Below, piece after piece: positions 1 through 11,300 of a DNA stretch of 64,000 nt. The position numbers and the translations under genes are program-made. Below the pieces are notes generated by a model that saw nothing but the letters and a program-made list of their open reading frames with translations, was not told where the DNA came from and made no database searches. Source of the DNA: Planctomycetaceae bacterium. Its GTDB lineage: Bacteria > Planctomycetota > Planctomycetia > Planctomycetales > Planctomycetaceae. Numbering within the stretch: the stretch's first letter is position 1; each line of letters starts with the position of its first letter. Location: the NCBI GenBank assembly GCA_020426325.1, contig JAGQQG010000010.1, positions 1 to 64,000 of the forward strand, read 5' to 3'.

Positions 1-304
1 GGGTATCGCTTCCTTGCCATGCCAGAGATGTAACGTGAACATCAAATCACCTCAACACCACTTTTCAAACGCGTTCTTAGGCAGCCAATTTGATCGGAAC
101 ACACATTTAGAGAACCCAACAGAACAAACTACGAAGGGTACAAGCGCAAAAGCGTTGATTACATCAGCTCACTGACGATTTGTCCTCGGATCTCATCAGC
201 GTGTTTCAGTCGACTAACAGCACACCAGGAGCGGATTCAAATCGATAATGCAGCGGTGACTCAGTCTGAGAATATTGAAAGTGTTGGTGATCGCCCGACC
301 AGAC
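1..304. other. Left-edge non-coding stretch
   Basis: No convincing coding sequence, tRNA or terminator hairpin was seen here. It lies downstream of the 3' end of the DUF1552 gene, so any gene to its left is outside the window. Confidence 0.5.
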
Positions 305-1675
305 TCACAGGCGATCCAGACGACGATCAGAGTCACCAAAACGCGGCAACTGCACTCCCATGCGATCCATCAGAGACAGATACAGGCTGCATGCACGGCG
401 ATCGTCGTCTTGCTGGTCGAGGTAATTGAGGACGCGGCCGGTTTCGAGCGAACCACCACCACGTCCGGCGATGACAAATGGCATTCGATCCGCCTGATGC
501 TTGTCACCATCGAACAGATTTGAGCAACCGATCAGCAGAGAGTTGTCCAGCAGAGTTTGGCCGCCTTCATCGATCTCGCTGAGTCGTTGCAGGAGGTATC
601 CGAACTGCTGGAAGTGGAACTGATTGGTCTTGAGGTACATCGCCTCCAATTCCTCGTCACGTCCGTTGTGCGTCAGGTCCAGGTGCAGGCTGCCCTGGAC
701 CCCCTCCAGAAATCCAAAGTTCATTTGCGAGAGATCGTTGTTGAGCATGCAAGTGGCGATCCGGGTCTTGTCCATCTGAAACGCCAGCACGATCATATCC
801 AACATCAGTCGCATGTGATTCGGAACATCTTGCGGCAGTTGTTCATCCGGTCGCGGCATGTTTGGACTGTTGAGCGTCGGTCGCCAGCCTTCCAGGCGTT
901 GTTCGCGAGTTGCTCGATCAATCCGGTTCTCAATATCGCGGATTGATTCCAGGTATTCATCCAGTTTTGTGCGATCACTTTGGGCAATCTGGTTTCGCAG
1001 CGATGTGGCATCTTCCAACACCTCGTCCAGGATCGTTCGGTCAAGTTGCCGCGATCCTCCTGTGCCGACGATTTGATCGAACGCGCGTGAGGGATAGATT
1101 TCCTTCGTGGCCGGACGAGTGTCGGATGTCCATGAAATGCATGAGCCATAGATCATGGAGAGGCCGTCTTCGAGCCGCAGTTCGGTCGGTTCGACTCCCA
1201 ACACCAGACTCGGGATCGCGGTTTCGCGACCGATTTGGTCGGCGAGCACCTGGTCCATGGTGCGGCCGACACGGATGTCATTCTGATCGAGGCTGACCCA
1301 GGCACCGGAGAGAAGGTTCGGCATGCGGCCGAGATGTGCACTGGGGTTATCGGCGGCCTGCTGATTGAACAGACCATCGAGGACAACCAATTCTTCACGA
1401 AACGGACGCAGAGGTTCGAGGACCGGACCAAACTCCATCTCCGAACCACTGCCTTTCGCCCACCAGTGAGCGGGTTCAACGCCGTTGGAGAAGTAAACAC
1501 AGCCAAAGCGGATCGGCGGAGAGGACGGTTGATTCGCGGCACTAATCAGTTTGCCCGACTCAGCACGAACCGGGAGTGATTCCAGCCAGGGCAACGCGAG
1601 CGTCATACCTGCCCCACACAGAAATCCACGGCGGGAGACAGGCGGTGTTCTGTCGGAGTTCTGATCGTGCTGCAT
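305..1675 (-). CDS. DUF1552 domain-containing exported protein
   Basis: 456 residues. The N-terminus carries a twin-arginine type signal ([10 protein letters not shown] near residues 14-23, then a hydrophobic stretch ending LPVRAE), so export by Tat is expected. The body matches the DUF1552 family of planctomycetes: [19 protein letters not shown] near the start, and [10 protein letters not shown]-like and FVIAGRGGG segments near the end. The family has no established reaction. It starts 43 bp after the stop of the DUF1592 gene, on the same strand. Such pairs recur in planctomycete genomes, so one transcript and a shared periplasmic role with the cytochrome partner are inferred. The family call is firm and the function unknown. 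Confidence 0.9.
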   Translation of the reverse strand: MQHDQNSDRTPPVSRRGFLCGAGMTLALPWLESLPVRAESGKLISAANQPSSPPIRFGCVYFSNGVEPAHWWAKGSGSEMEFGPVLEPLRPFREELVVLDGLFNQQAADNPSAHLGRMPNLLSGAWVSLDQNDIRVGRTMDQVLADQIGRETAIPSLVLGVEPTELRLEDGLSMIYGSCISWTSDTRPATKEIYPSRAFDQIVGTGGSRQLDRTILDEVLEDATSLRNQIAQSDRTKLDEYLESIRDIENRIDRATREQRLEGWRPTLNSPNMPRPDEQLPQDVPNHMRLMLDMIVLAFQMDKTRIATCMLNNDLSQMNFGFLEGVQGSLHLDLTHNGRDEELEAMYLKTNQFHFQQFGYLLQRLSEIDEGGQTLLDNSLLIGCSNLFDGDKHQADRMPFVIAGRGGGSLETGRVLNYLDQQDDDRRACSLYLSLMDRMGVQLPRFGDSDRRLDRL

Positions 1676-1718
1676 CAGTGTTGATGTCCTTGCTTCTACA
1701 GGCCGTCAGCTCGGTGCG

Positions 1719-4700
1719 TCAATCTCTGGTTCCACAATATCGGAATTGGCGACTGTTCACGATTCTTTCCACAAGTTTTGACATCCCGGCACCACTTTTC
1801 AGGTCGGCCATCATCTCTTCAATCAAAAAGGTATCTCCAATCATGACACTCCGCCCCAGCGCGTAACCGAGCAGTTTCGTGCACAGATTCTCATAGAACA
1901 GGTCCCGCTGGGATACGACGTACTCATTCAATGCCGCGAAATCATCAATTTCCGTTCCGTCCCGGAGGATTCCGGAGGTATCAATTTCTGTTCCGTTTCG
2001 ATACTCCCTTCGCAGGCGGCCGATAGGATCAAACTGTTCCAACGCAAATCCCAGCGGATCGATCCGTGAATGACAGTTGGCGCAAGACTCCTCACGTCGA
2101 TGGGCTTCGAGCCGCTCTCTCACAGAGAGACCGTCGCCGGGCTGGTCATCTGACGAGATCGAGCCCACATCCGGCGGTGGAGGCGGGACAGGTGTTCCCA
2201 GCACTCTGCGGAGGACCCAGTCCCCACGTTTCACAGGACTCGTCCGGAGCGGCGCGGATGTCAGAGTCAGAACGGCCCCCAGGCTCAAGACTCCGCCGCG
2301 ATCGAAATGGTTAGCGCGTTCGACTCGCTCAAAACGATCGGAGAGTGCAACGTCGATGTCCACTCCGTAATGCTCCGCCAAGTCTTGATTCAGAAACGAG
2401 TAATCGGCAGAGAGGATCTCCTGCACAGGTCGATCCTCGCGCACAATATGATCGAAGAACAGGATTGCTTCATCGTACATTGCCGACTTGAGGGTCTCTG
2501 TGAATTCGGGAAACCTCTGTGGATCGATCCCGCTATAGTTGTTAAAGCGGTAGAAGCCGAACCATTGACCGAAGAATTCCGTCGCGAATCGGCGTGACTT
2601 ATTGTCACTGAGCATTCGTCTAGTCTGGGCCACCAGCACGTCCGGATCTGTCAGCTCACCGGAAGCAGCAATGTTACGGAGTTCCGTGTCGGGAAGGGAT
2701 GACCACAGGAAATAGCTCAAGCGGCTTGCCAGTTCCCAATCCGAAAGAGGCACCTCATCATCCGATTCGCTTGAGCGTTCGGCTCGATAGAGAAAGTCCG
2801 GAGCCAACAGGATGCGGGTCAGCAGGACGCGGATTGCCGCATCGTGCTGAAGCTCAGAATCGGTCCGCAACTCATCGTAAAACGATCGCAGACGGACTTT
2901 CTCCTCATCCTTGAGCTGACGGCGCCAGGCACGGCTGGCAAACTCCAGCATGTCCTCGACGTGCCCCACCTCTGCACTCCGAAACGACTTCTGGATGACT
3001 TTGTATTCACGATGCAGGTTTTGCACGTATTCTCGCGGCTCCTGCGGGAGATTCTCAATCCATGCAGGATCGAGAGTGGCAACACGGCGACCGTTCAGGT
3101 CCAAGCCGAATTTGTCCGAGACGAATTGCAACCAGGCGTCGTGATACTCGAATGAGCCCAGCAGGTCAGACCACGCATGATCCAATTCTTCACGCGTCTT
3201 GTTGTCCAGGATGTTGTCCACCAGAAACTGGTCATCACGGTGATACTTGATCCGCACGTGAAAGTGATTCCGCTCCGGATTGTTGTATGAGCCATCGAAC
3301 GGTGGCGGGATCGGGTCTCGGTCAGAAGGTGCCGGTTCTCGGTGAGAAATCGGAGGGAGCAACTTCGCGAATTCGAGCACACCTGCTCTCCAGCGATCAA
3401 ACCCCGGTCTCTCCGAGTTGGCCAGTAAAGCCGAGAGCGACTTCCCCTGGTCCGTTTCTTCTCTCTGTGTGATCGAGCAACGAACGATCGAGTCTTCTCC
3501 GAATGTGTCATCGAGTTCGGCAGTCAGAGAGAGACGAGCGGATCGCGCACCTTCCGGGATTTGCAAGCGAAATGTCCGAGGTTCATTTGCCAGGGTGACA
3601 AAGTCGTCGGGGCCAATGGTTCCGCCGTGCGGATGTGTGCCGAATCCGAGTCGATCGAGATCCTCCTGCGAAAGAACTCGACGGAGCAACTCAGCTGGCT
3701 TGGCAGGTGCATCGGGTGTGTTGAACGAGAGCGTCGGCTTGTGCCAGATGACACCGGGGTTCGTGTTCTCGTCGCCATTCGCGGATTCGACCAACAACTG
3801 AATGTGAGCCGTTTGCGTCCCTTCGGGCCAGTTGATGTTCATATCGAACGCCTGCGTGGGTGACAGGGTGAATGTCTCGGTCCTGATGACGGGGGCATCC
3901 TCCTTGTTGTCGGAATTGATTCCGAGTCGGCTATGCCAGTCGTCGAGTTTCTGGAACAGTTCCTGACACTTCTTGCGGACGTTCTTCTGAAATTCGATGT
4001 CATCAGAAGCAGGAGCCGGTAATTCTTTCCAGGCGGAAATGATCTCCGATGTTGGAAACGACTGGACATCGCTGTTGAACACAGACCAGAGATACTCCGC
4101 AAATCGCTCCTCGACTCCTTCGGCAGCAGCCAATTCCGCGAGCGTCCTCTCTTCAAGCCCCAGTTGACCACGAAAGCGAAACCGCCACATCGCGTAGAAT
4201 GCTTGTGGGTATCGTTCAAGGCCATAGGCAATGGCTCCCTCACCCGCGGCTTGCCTGAAACCATGCCTGCGATAGATGTCCTGAATCCGATTGATCGCTG
4301 ATAGTTCGAGTCCGGTCTGCCCCGGATCTTGATAGAACCGAATCGGCCCCGTGCCGATGACGGCATGCTCGGCAATGTGGTTCGCTGTTTCGAGATAGAG
4401 TTCAAGCGTCGAATCCTGCACAAACTGTGCGACACCTGCGTTCGTGAACCCCTCACCTCCGACAGCATCGCTGACCGTTCCATTCGTGAGGCCAATGTTG
4501 AGACCGGTGAGGTCATGGATCGTATGGGCATACTCTGCACTGGTGAGTCGACGGATGATCGACGGTCCCGGGTCACCGGCATGCTTCTCGGCAACACTGC
4601 GCAGCTCGTGTCGAACGAACGATGTCAACTCTCGCCGCTGCGATGGACTGAGTTGCTCCGCCGAAGCAGGCGGCATTTCGCCAGTGTCCAACTGCTTCAT

Positions 4701-4934
4701 TACCTTCCGCCAATCGCGGAATTTAATAGCAAAGGAAGACTCCCTCAGCATCTCTTCCAGATCGACGCCGGCCTCTGCATGTTGCTCGCTATGGCAATCG
4801 AAACAATAGCCCTGGAGGAGAACGCCCGCCGATTCAGAGGGTGACTGCTGGGCAGAAACCGTCTGTGCAATCATTCCCCAGACGATCCACGTGACGACAC
4901 CACAAAGGGAACGTGAAGGAAGCAAATTGGACAT
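1719..4934 (-). CDS. DUF1592/DUF1588/DUF1585 cytochrome c-type protein
   Basis: About 1071 residues from the ATG at 4934, preferred over an ATG nine codons upstream because a GAGGG precedes it and a signal peptide follows directly (cleavage near VSAQQ). Seen in order: a haem-binding CFDCH about 45 residues in (PSCyt type); a DUF1587-like RRLTSAEYAHTIHDLTG; a long central insert; DUF1595-like and DUF1592-like segments (WELASRLSYFLWSSLPD); DUF1588 (RTSPVKRGDWVLRRVLG, then a second CANCH); and a C-terminal DUF1585 (KLLGYALGRS). This is the usual architecture of large planctomycete surface or periplasmic cytochrome-like proteins of unknown substrate. It is the first gene of a two-gene operon with the DUF1552 gene. 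Confidence 0.92.
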   Translation of the reverse strand: MSNLLPSRSLCGVVTWIVWGMIAQTVSAQQSPSESAGVLLQGYCFDCHSEQHAEAGVDLEEMLRESSFAIKFRDWRKVMKQLDTGEMPPASAEQLSPSQRRELTSFVRHELRSVAEKHAGDPGPSIIRRLTSAEYAHTIHDLTGLNIGLTNGTVSDAVGGEGFTNAGVAQFVQDSTLELYLETANHIAEHAVIGTGPIRFYQDPGQTGLELSAINRIQDIYRRHGFRQAAGEGAIAYGLERYPQAFYAMWRFRFRGQLGLEERTLAELAAAEGVEERFAEYLWSVFNSDVQSFPTSEIISAWKELPAPASDDIEFQKNVRKKCQELFQKLDDWHSRLGINSDNKEDAPVIRTETFTLSPTQAFDMNINWPEGTQTAHIQLLVESANGDENTNPGVIWHKPTLSFNTPDAPAKPAELLRRVLSQEDLDRLGFGTHPHGGTIGPDDFVTLANEPRTFRLQIPEGARSARLSLTAELDDTFGEDSIVRCSITQREETDQGKSLSALLANSERPGFDRWRAGVLEFAKLLPPISHREPAPSDRDPIPPPFDGSYNNPERNHFHVRIKYHRDDQFLVDNILDNKTREELDHAWSDLLGSFEYHDAWLQFVSDKFGLDLNGRRVATLDPAWIENLPQEPREYVQNLHREYKVIQKSFRSAEVGHVEDMLEFASRAWRRQLKDEEKVRLRSFYDELRTDSELQHDAAIRVLLTRILLAPDFLYRAERSSESDDEVPLSDWELASRLSYFLWSSLPDTELRNIAASGELTDPDVLVAQTRRMLSDNKSRRFATEFFGQWFGFYRFNNYSGIDPQRFPEFTETLKSAMYDEAILFFDHIVREDRPVQEILSADYSFLNQDLAEHYGVDIDVALSDRFERVERANHFDRGGVLSLGAVLTLTSAPLRTSPVKRGDWVLRRVLGTPVPPPPPDVGSISSDDQPGDGLSVRERLEAHRREESCANCHSRIDPLGFALEQFDPIGRLRREYRNGTEIDTSGILRDGTEIDDFAALNEYVVSQRDLFYENLCTKLLGYALGRSVMIGDTFLIEEMMADLKSGAGMSKLVERIVNSRQFRYCGTRD

Positions 4935-5877
4935 GTCTGACTGACCCTCGACCACAGGCATTCATTTCACATGAGTAGACGCTGCCATTCTCTGAGCTCT
5001 ACCCCAGATTGTGTGGTGTCATCGAGCCAGCAGTCCAGCCCACAGGGTGAACTCACTCAGCTGACCACTTGGTCCTACCGACTGACTTCAAAATACAGAG
5101 GTGGTGAATCTCGTTAGCCGCCGAATCTTCGGCGTTCGACATTTCCAAGCATTATCTCCAATTCGCACAAAGCCCAACAGCTGGACTGACAAATCTGCGA
5201 ATCAACAGAACCGAGGCCGCGTTTGCCTATCTCATTCTCTGTTGAGAACTTGCAAGCAACTACGTGCCATTCGACGATGTGACCGAAGCTGGTTTCAGCA
5301 TCGACGCTAATGTCGAAATGTCCTGTGTACCCAAGGGTTGACTGGAAGTGATCCCGCTTGGTTCGATTAGAGAGAGTGAGTGAGAACGAGTAGAGCTGCC
5401 GGAGCGCAAACTCTCGCGCCATCAGTTGGACGACGAATGCTGCCGGGAAGGGTCAGCCAATCGTTGCTATAGAGCTGGAATTGTTGGTCGGCAATTGTGG
5501 CAAGTGAGGTGCTTCAGGTGCTACTCATGTCGCAGCAAACGAAAAGAATAGACAACCGAAAATTCTTCGATAACGCATCATCGGCACCTGTGAACGATTC
5601 AGCCGGCCTTCGTTGAACTTCGATCGCTCTTCTTCAGTCGACTCCTGCAGCGTGAGAATTGAGATGAGGGTCAGTTAATTCGGTTGTCGATGTTATCACT
5701 GCGATCTATCAAGGACAGCACACGCCCCGTTGTTCTGAGGCCCGTTTACGTCCTGTGTTCCACGAATTCCTCAGGTGGCTTTTGAGGTGAACTGATAACG
5801 GTCAGCTGGCAAGTTCTGATGGGTTGTTTTCGGGAATGATGAGTGGGTGGAAGTCTGACTGCCCCGTCTTGATTCAA
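4935..5877. other. Long intergenic region
   Basis: About 940 bases between the DUF1592 gene, read leftward, and the WXXGXW gene, read rightward. Short open frames exist (for example 5114-5422 on the minus strand) but show no domain, signal peptide or good ribosome site. No tRNA-like T-loop was found. It should hold the promoter of the leftward operon, which I could not place. Confidence 0.4.
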
Positions 5878-5892
5878 CGGCATGATGTTTGC
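5878..5892 (+). promoter_or_regulatory. Candidate sigma-54 promoter before the WXXGXW gene
   Basis: CGGCAT-N5-TTGC, with GG and GC ten bases apart as sigma-54 requires. It departs from TGGCAC at two positions. It ends 60 bases before the ATG at 5953. Confidence 0.4.
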
Positions 5893-5952
5893 GTTACCTG
5901 ACGATACGACTCACTTTCGTATTCCCCCCCTGGATTCAGGAGACGATAGCAG

Positions 5953-8004
5953 ATGCCATGTTTCAAGACGTTTCATTGGCCGGGAGTGGTTTCCGGTTGC
6001 CTGGCAGTCACCTTGGCAGGTGGCCTGTCATCAAGTCGCGTATGTGCTCAGGACGATACTTCCCGTGATCAAGTTGAGACGCCCCTCAATGATCTCCCAC
6101 AAACGGATGAGAGAATCTCCGACGACATTGAAGTTGACGCCGTCGAGCCACTAGATCGCGGTCCGATTCACGAAGCTTTTGCCGAGCCGGTTGTGCTCGA
6201 TACAGAGGAAACCATCGTTGTTCCGAAAGAACCGCCGGAGACGATCGATGAGTTGCCGCCCGAGGTCAAATCGGATGGAACGAATGTCCTCTGGGTGCCG
6301 GGCTACTGGCATTGGCTCGACGATGAGGAAGACTTCGTCTGGGTGAGCGGACTCTGGCGGGATGCTCCTCCTCGACAACAGTGGATCCCCGGCTACTGGT
6401 CAGAAGTCGAAGGGGGATATCAATGGACGGCCGGTTTCTGGACTGCCGCCGACGAGTTATCGTACCTGCCTGAGCCTCCACAAAGTCTTGAGGCGGGCCC
6501 GACGTCGCCTGCGCCGGGAGAGACTTCGTTCTGGGTTCCTGGTTGCTGGGAATGGCAAACGACTGATTACTCATGGCGGCCGGGTTACTGGTCGGTGGGG
6601 CATGACAACTGGCTTTGGGTACCATCACGATGCGTCTACACGCCTCGTGGGTACGTCTTTCTGAATGGCTACTGGGACTATCCGTTCCAGCGACGTGGAT
6701 TACTGTTCGCTCCGGTGCGGTATCGACGTCCAATCTATCGACGGGCTGGGTACGTCTTCACACCACGACAGTGGATCAATGTCGACCTGCTAACGCGAGG
6801 CTTGTTTGTCTCGCCGCGATATCGTCACTACTACTTTGGCAATTACTACGGTGCCGGTTATGCGTCGCGAGGATTCTATCCCTGGTACGGATATCACAAC
6901 CGACGGTTCGGTTATGATCCGCTCTTCGCATACACGTCATGGCAACGCGGACAAAGTAACCGTGGGTGGATCAGAGATCTCCAGAACGATTATCGTCGAT
7001 TCGATGGTCCTGGAGGGCAAAATCGAGATCGAATTCCGGGGAATGATATAGTTGACCGCGATGGCCAAGGTCGGCCCAATGGCGATGATCGACCGAACGG
7101 CGAGCGTGTTGCCGGGCAAGAGGGTCCCCCAAACGGAAATGGTCGCGCCAGTCGTGATCAATCTGTGTTTGACCAGGATGGCGGTCCTCGGCAAGGAGAC
7201 CAGGATCGCGACGGTCGACCGCAGTTCGTGAGGCAGATGAACGAATTGGCAACTCGAAGTCGAGATCAACGCCCGGGCGGACCGAATTCTGACAACCGGG
7301 TCGCCGACACGCAGGTCTCGCAATTCCGCCGACTGAGTGAGAACGAACGTCAGCAGGTTCGCGAGCAAACGACGAACGAACTTTCCGATTTGCGTCGCCG
7401 CCGGGAACAGTCTGAATCGCAACTCAGATCAAATCTCGATGGGAGTAACGTGGGCTCGAACAGGAACACTCAGCCCCGTGAGAACCAGAACGGTGGCCCG
7501 AATGTGAGTGACGTTCAGCGAGAAACCTTGCGACCGGTTCAAGGAGCAAATGAGCGAGGTAACTCTGCACGCCAGTCTCTCGGACGTTTTGAGCTTCCAC
7601 AGCGCACTCCGCCACAACAGTCGAACCCGTCGGAGCAACCGCGGTTGAGAAGTTCGTCCAATAAAGCTCCTCAACAGGGACGGCAGTTGAACGCTCCGCA
7701 GCAGCGGCAGATTCCCGAGGGAGCAAACGGTTCCCGATCTCGCGGACAACTTCAAGTCCCTCAGCAGGGTCGACAAGTGAATGTCCCACCGCGCCCCCAG
7801 AGTCCCGCAGGGGCGAACCGCGCTCAGCCCCGTGGACAACTGCAAGCACCTCAACAAGGTGATAGGTCATTCGCTCCCAGCAACCGAGGTGGTGTTTCAC
7901 CAGCGTTCAACGGACGCGGCAGTGGCAATCGCGGAGGTGGTAGCGGGAACCGAGGAGGTGGTTCCGGCAATGGCGGTCGAGGAGGCGGAGGACGCAGTCG
8001 ATGA
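5953..8004 (+). CDS. WXXGXW-repeat exported protein with Gln/Gly-rich tail
   Basis: 683 residues. A Sec signal peptide spans residues 1 to about 34 (cleavage near VCAQD). Residues 110-240 hold repeated W-P/S-G-Y/L-W units (WVPGYWHW, WVSGLW, WIPGYW, WTAGFW, WVPGCWEW, WRPGYW), the WXXGXW repeat also annotated as BcpO-related. A Tyr/Arg-rich region follows at about 240-340. The rest is a low-complexity tail rich in Gln, Asn, Pro and Arg, with imperfect repeats such as LQVPQQGRQ and LQAPQQGDR, ending in GNRGGGSG repeats. A cell-surface or periplasmic structural role is inferred; the family has no known enzymatic activity. A strong terminator follows at 8076-8120. Confidence 0.85.
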   Translation: MPCFKTFHWPGVVSGCLAVTLAGGLSSSRVCAQDDTSRDQVETPLNDLPQTDERISDDIEVDAVEPLDRGPIHEAFAEPVVLDTEETIVVPKEPPETIDELPPEVKSDGTNVLWVPGYWHWLDDEEDFVWVSGLWRDAPPRQQWIPGYWSEVEGGYQWTAGFWTAADELSYLPEPPQSLEAGPTSPAPGETSFWVPGCWEWQTTDYSWRPGYWSVGHDNWLWVPSRCVYTPRGYVFLNGYWDYPFQRRGLLFAPVRYRRPIYRRAGYVFTPRQWINVDLLTRGLFVSPRYRHYYFGNYYGAGYASRGFYPWYGYHNRRFGYDPLFAYTSWQRGQSNRGWIRDLQNDYRRFDGPGGQNRDRIPGNDIVDRDGQGRPNGDDRPNGERVAGQEGPPNGNGRASRDQSVFDQDGGPRQGDQDRDGRPQFVRQMNELATRSRDQRPGGPNSDNRVADTQVSQFRRLSENERQQVREQTTNELSDLRRRREQSESQLRSNLDGSNVGSNRNTQPRENQNGGPNVSDVQRETLRPVQGANERGNSARQSLGRFELPQRTPPQQSNPSEQPRLRSSSNKAPQQGRQLNAPQQRQIPEGANGSRSRGQLQVPQQGRQVNVPPRPQSPAGANRAQPRGQLQAPQQGDRSFAPSNRGGVSPAFNGRGSGNRGGGSGNRGGGSGNGGRGGGGRSR

Positions 8005-8075
8005 CCGATTGAGGGTGTCGATTCTGAACCACCAAATCGTCAAAGGTGAGCACCTGAATTGACGAAAGCAGACGA

Positions 8076-8120
8076 GGCGCTGGGTTGTCCCGATGAGCAG
8101 GAAACCCAGCGCCTTTATTT
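8076..8120 (+). terminator. Rho-independent terminator
   Basis: GGCGCTGGGTT (8076-8086) pairs perfectly over 11 bp with AACCCAGCGCC (8103-8113), followed by TTTATTT. It ends the WXXGXW transcript, so the kinase gene at 8348 needs its own promoter. Confidence 0.85.
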
Positions 8121-8250
8121 GCTTCGGTCCGGAAGTTCCCTTGGTCAGGTAGCCCCCGTGGTGGTCGAAAACCGACCAGCTCATTTCAGTCTGAGGGGAA
8201 ATCGTCGTCAGATTCTGCCCGACAATCCCTCTAGTGCCTTTTCTCTGATT

Positions 8251-8265
8251 CGGCACACTCCTTGC
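8251..8265 (+). promoter_or_regulatory. Sigma-54 type promoter of the CheB/CheR hybrid kinase gene
   Basis: CGGCAC-N5-TTGC with exact GG-N10-GC spacing. One mismatch to TGGCAC. It lies 82 bases before the ATG at 8348 and beyond the terminator at 8076-8120, the position expected for the promoter of that gene. Confidence 0.65.
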
Positions 8266-8347
8266 GTCTGCAGGCGTTTTCCAGTGAACAACCGACCGCA
8301 ACTGGTCGGTTGAAACTTGACTACAGACGCACAATTCGGAGGGCACG

Positions 8348-11300
8348 ATGACCACTCAAAATGTCCATCAAAATCATGCTGTTCACACCTCAGCCAATGA
8401 CGACGAATCTGAGACCAAGAATGACCAGTTCGGCCGACAAATCGCGCCTGAGTACATCGTCGGGATCGGCGCATCGGCTGGCGGCTTGGAATCGTTGGAG
8501 CGGCTGTTTGGAAGTATGCCCGACAACACAGGAATGGCGTTTGTCGTCATCCAACATCTGTCTCCAGATTTCAAGAGCTTGATGGATGAGTTGTTGGCAC
8601 GACACACCGACTTACCAATCCATCGTGCCGAGGATGGGATGAGGGTCGCCGCGAACTCTGTCTACCTGATCCCTCCCAAGAAGGAAATGATGATCTCTGA
8701 TGGACGATTGTTGTTGACAGATAAGGATCCCAAACAATCGCTCACCATGCCGATCGACCGCTTCTTTCGGTCATTAGCTCAAGATTGTGGCAAGCAATCG
8801 ATCGGCATCATCCTCTCTGGCACAGGAAGCGACGGCTCACGAGGTGTGCAGGAGATCCATGCTGCCGGAGGCTTGGTGATCTGTGAATCGAAAGAGACTG
8901 CCACATTCGATGGCATGCCGAACGCAGCACTCGAAACGGGTGTTGTGGACCAAGTGATGTCGCCTGATTTGATTCCGTCTGTGTTAACGAAGCACCAGTT
9001 ACGAGTTTCACTCGGAGAGATGTCGAACGGCGTGCAGGACGTTCCTGCTGAGGCGATCGATCAAGTGTTCAAGTTGTTGAATGACGAATTCGGGATCGAC
9101 TTCTCGCATTACAAGCCGAACACGGTCAGCCGTCGCATCCAACGCCGGCTGTCGCTGGTGGGCGTTCACTCGTTGGAGGACTACCCGGAACGGTTGAAAT
9201 CGGATCAGGACGAACTGAATGCGCTCTATAAAGATCTGCTGATCGGCGTGACGCGATTCTTCCGTGATCGCGAGGCGTTCGAGAAACTCCAATCTGAGGT
9301 GATTCCTGACTTAGTCGAACGTGCTTCGACTGAAGAAGAACTGCGAATCTGGGTTGCCGGCTGTGCGACAGGTGAAGAGGCCTATTCAGTGGCAATTATG
9401 CTCCACGAAGGGCTGTCGAATGCTGGGAAGCCGATCAATGTGAAGATCTTCGCGACCGATGTTCACCGCGCTTCGCTGGATTACGCCGGCACCGGTATCT
9501 ACAGCGAGGAAGCATTAGCCGACGTCGAACCTGAGCTTCTGTCGCGATACTTCAACAAGCAGAAAGACGGCTATCACGTCATCCCTGATCTCCGTCAGAT
9601 GATCGTGTTCGCAACTCACAATGTGATGTGCGATGCACCATTTACCAAACTTGATCTGATCACCTGCCGCAACCTTCTCATCTACTTCCAGACGACCGCT
9701 CAGAAGAAAGCGTTGTCTCTGTTCCACTTCGGACTAAAGACAGGAGGATGGTTGTTCCTGGGGCCCAGTGAATCTCCCAACGAACTGCTCGACGAGCTCG
9801 ACGTTGTCGACATGCATTGGAAGCTCTACCGCAAGAGCCGTGACGTTCGACTTCCGAACGACATGGACTTGCCACTGGGGAAAACGCTTCGACCGATCCG
9901 TAGTCGGTACAGCACAGCTCCTGTCACAGCGACCGGACAGCCCGATCTGACATTAGTTGCCGCCTATGATGAGATGCTGGAGAAGTTCATGCCACCCGGC
10001 ATTCTGATTAACGACAAACGAGAACTGCTGCACACATTCGGCGGCGCCGAGAAATACTTGAAAGTCGCCTCCGGGCGGCCGTCGAGTGATGTCCTCAGTC
10101 TGTTCGATCGCGAACTGCGAAACGCGGTCACCGGCGCCGTCCAGCGAGCCCTGAGAGATAACTCCTCCGTGAGCTATACGGGGATCCGACGCCAAAACGG
10201 ACCAGCCGAGCAGAAACTTCGCGTCACGGTCGATCCGTTGGAGAACCGACGTTCTCAATCGACGCAGTTACTGATTCGGATCGATGAGATTGAACCTGCA
10301 TCGACGACGCCCCGAGAGAACGGAGAAAAGAGGGTCGACAAAGACATGCGGCAGATGACTGCTGATCGGATTGAGGATCTTGAGGATGAGCTTCGGTACT
10401 CCAAAGAGAATCTCCAGGCGACGATCGAAGAACTTGAAACCAGTAATGAGGAAATGCAGGCAACCAATGAAGAACTCGTTGCATCAAACGAAGAGTTGCA
10501 GAGCACCAACGAGGAACTTCAATCGGTCAACGAAGAGCTCTACACCGTCAACGCCGAATATCAGAAGAAAATCGCGGAGCTTTCGCAGTTGACAAGTGAT
10601 ATGGATAACCTCCTGGAAAGCACGGATGTTGGCACGATCTTTCTTGACCGAGAGTTGAATATTCGAAAGTTTACGCCGCAGATTGGGGCGAAGTTTCATT
10701 TGCTCCCACAGGATTTGGGTCGGCCCATCAGCAGCTTTTCACACAACCTGATGCACCCAGATCTGATGGATGACTTGGCGTCAGTCGTGCTCAGCGAGCA
10801 GCCATTCGAGAGAGAGGTTCAGGATAGTCAGGGGAAATGGTCGTATCTCCGAATCCTGCCCTATCTCACCAAGGGGAAACAGGTCGATGGAGTCGTGATG
10901 ACGGTCATCGACATCACTCAGGTCAAGCATGCGCAGGAACAACTTGCAATGGCCGTCCGTCGTCGTGATGAGTTTCTGGCGATGCTCTCGCATGAACTAC
11001 GAAATCCACTTGGTGCAATCCTGAATGCAACTCATGTCATCGATCGAGTCGATGTCAATAATGATGTTGTCCTTGACGCATTCAAGGTTGTTCGTCGTCA
11101 AGGGCGTCAGATGTCACGGCTGTTGGACGATCTGCTGGATGTCTCTCGTGTGACACACAACAAGATCGAGTTGCATATGAAGCCAGTCGACGTGAGTGCG
11201 ATTGTCGAGAATGCCATCGATGCTGTGAAACCAATGATCGATGCAGGTGGGTTAACGTTGACGACGGAAATCGCCGACCAGCAACTGATTGTGTTCGGCG

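Noticed and set aside
5114-5422. 102-residue minus-strand open frame in the long intergenic gap
   Set aside because: No domain, no signal or membrane segment, no good ribosome site and odd composition; chance frame most likely.
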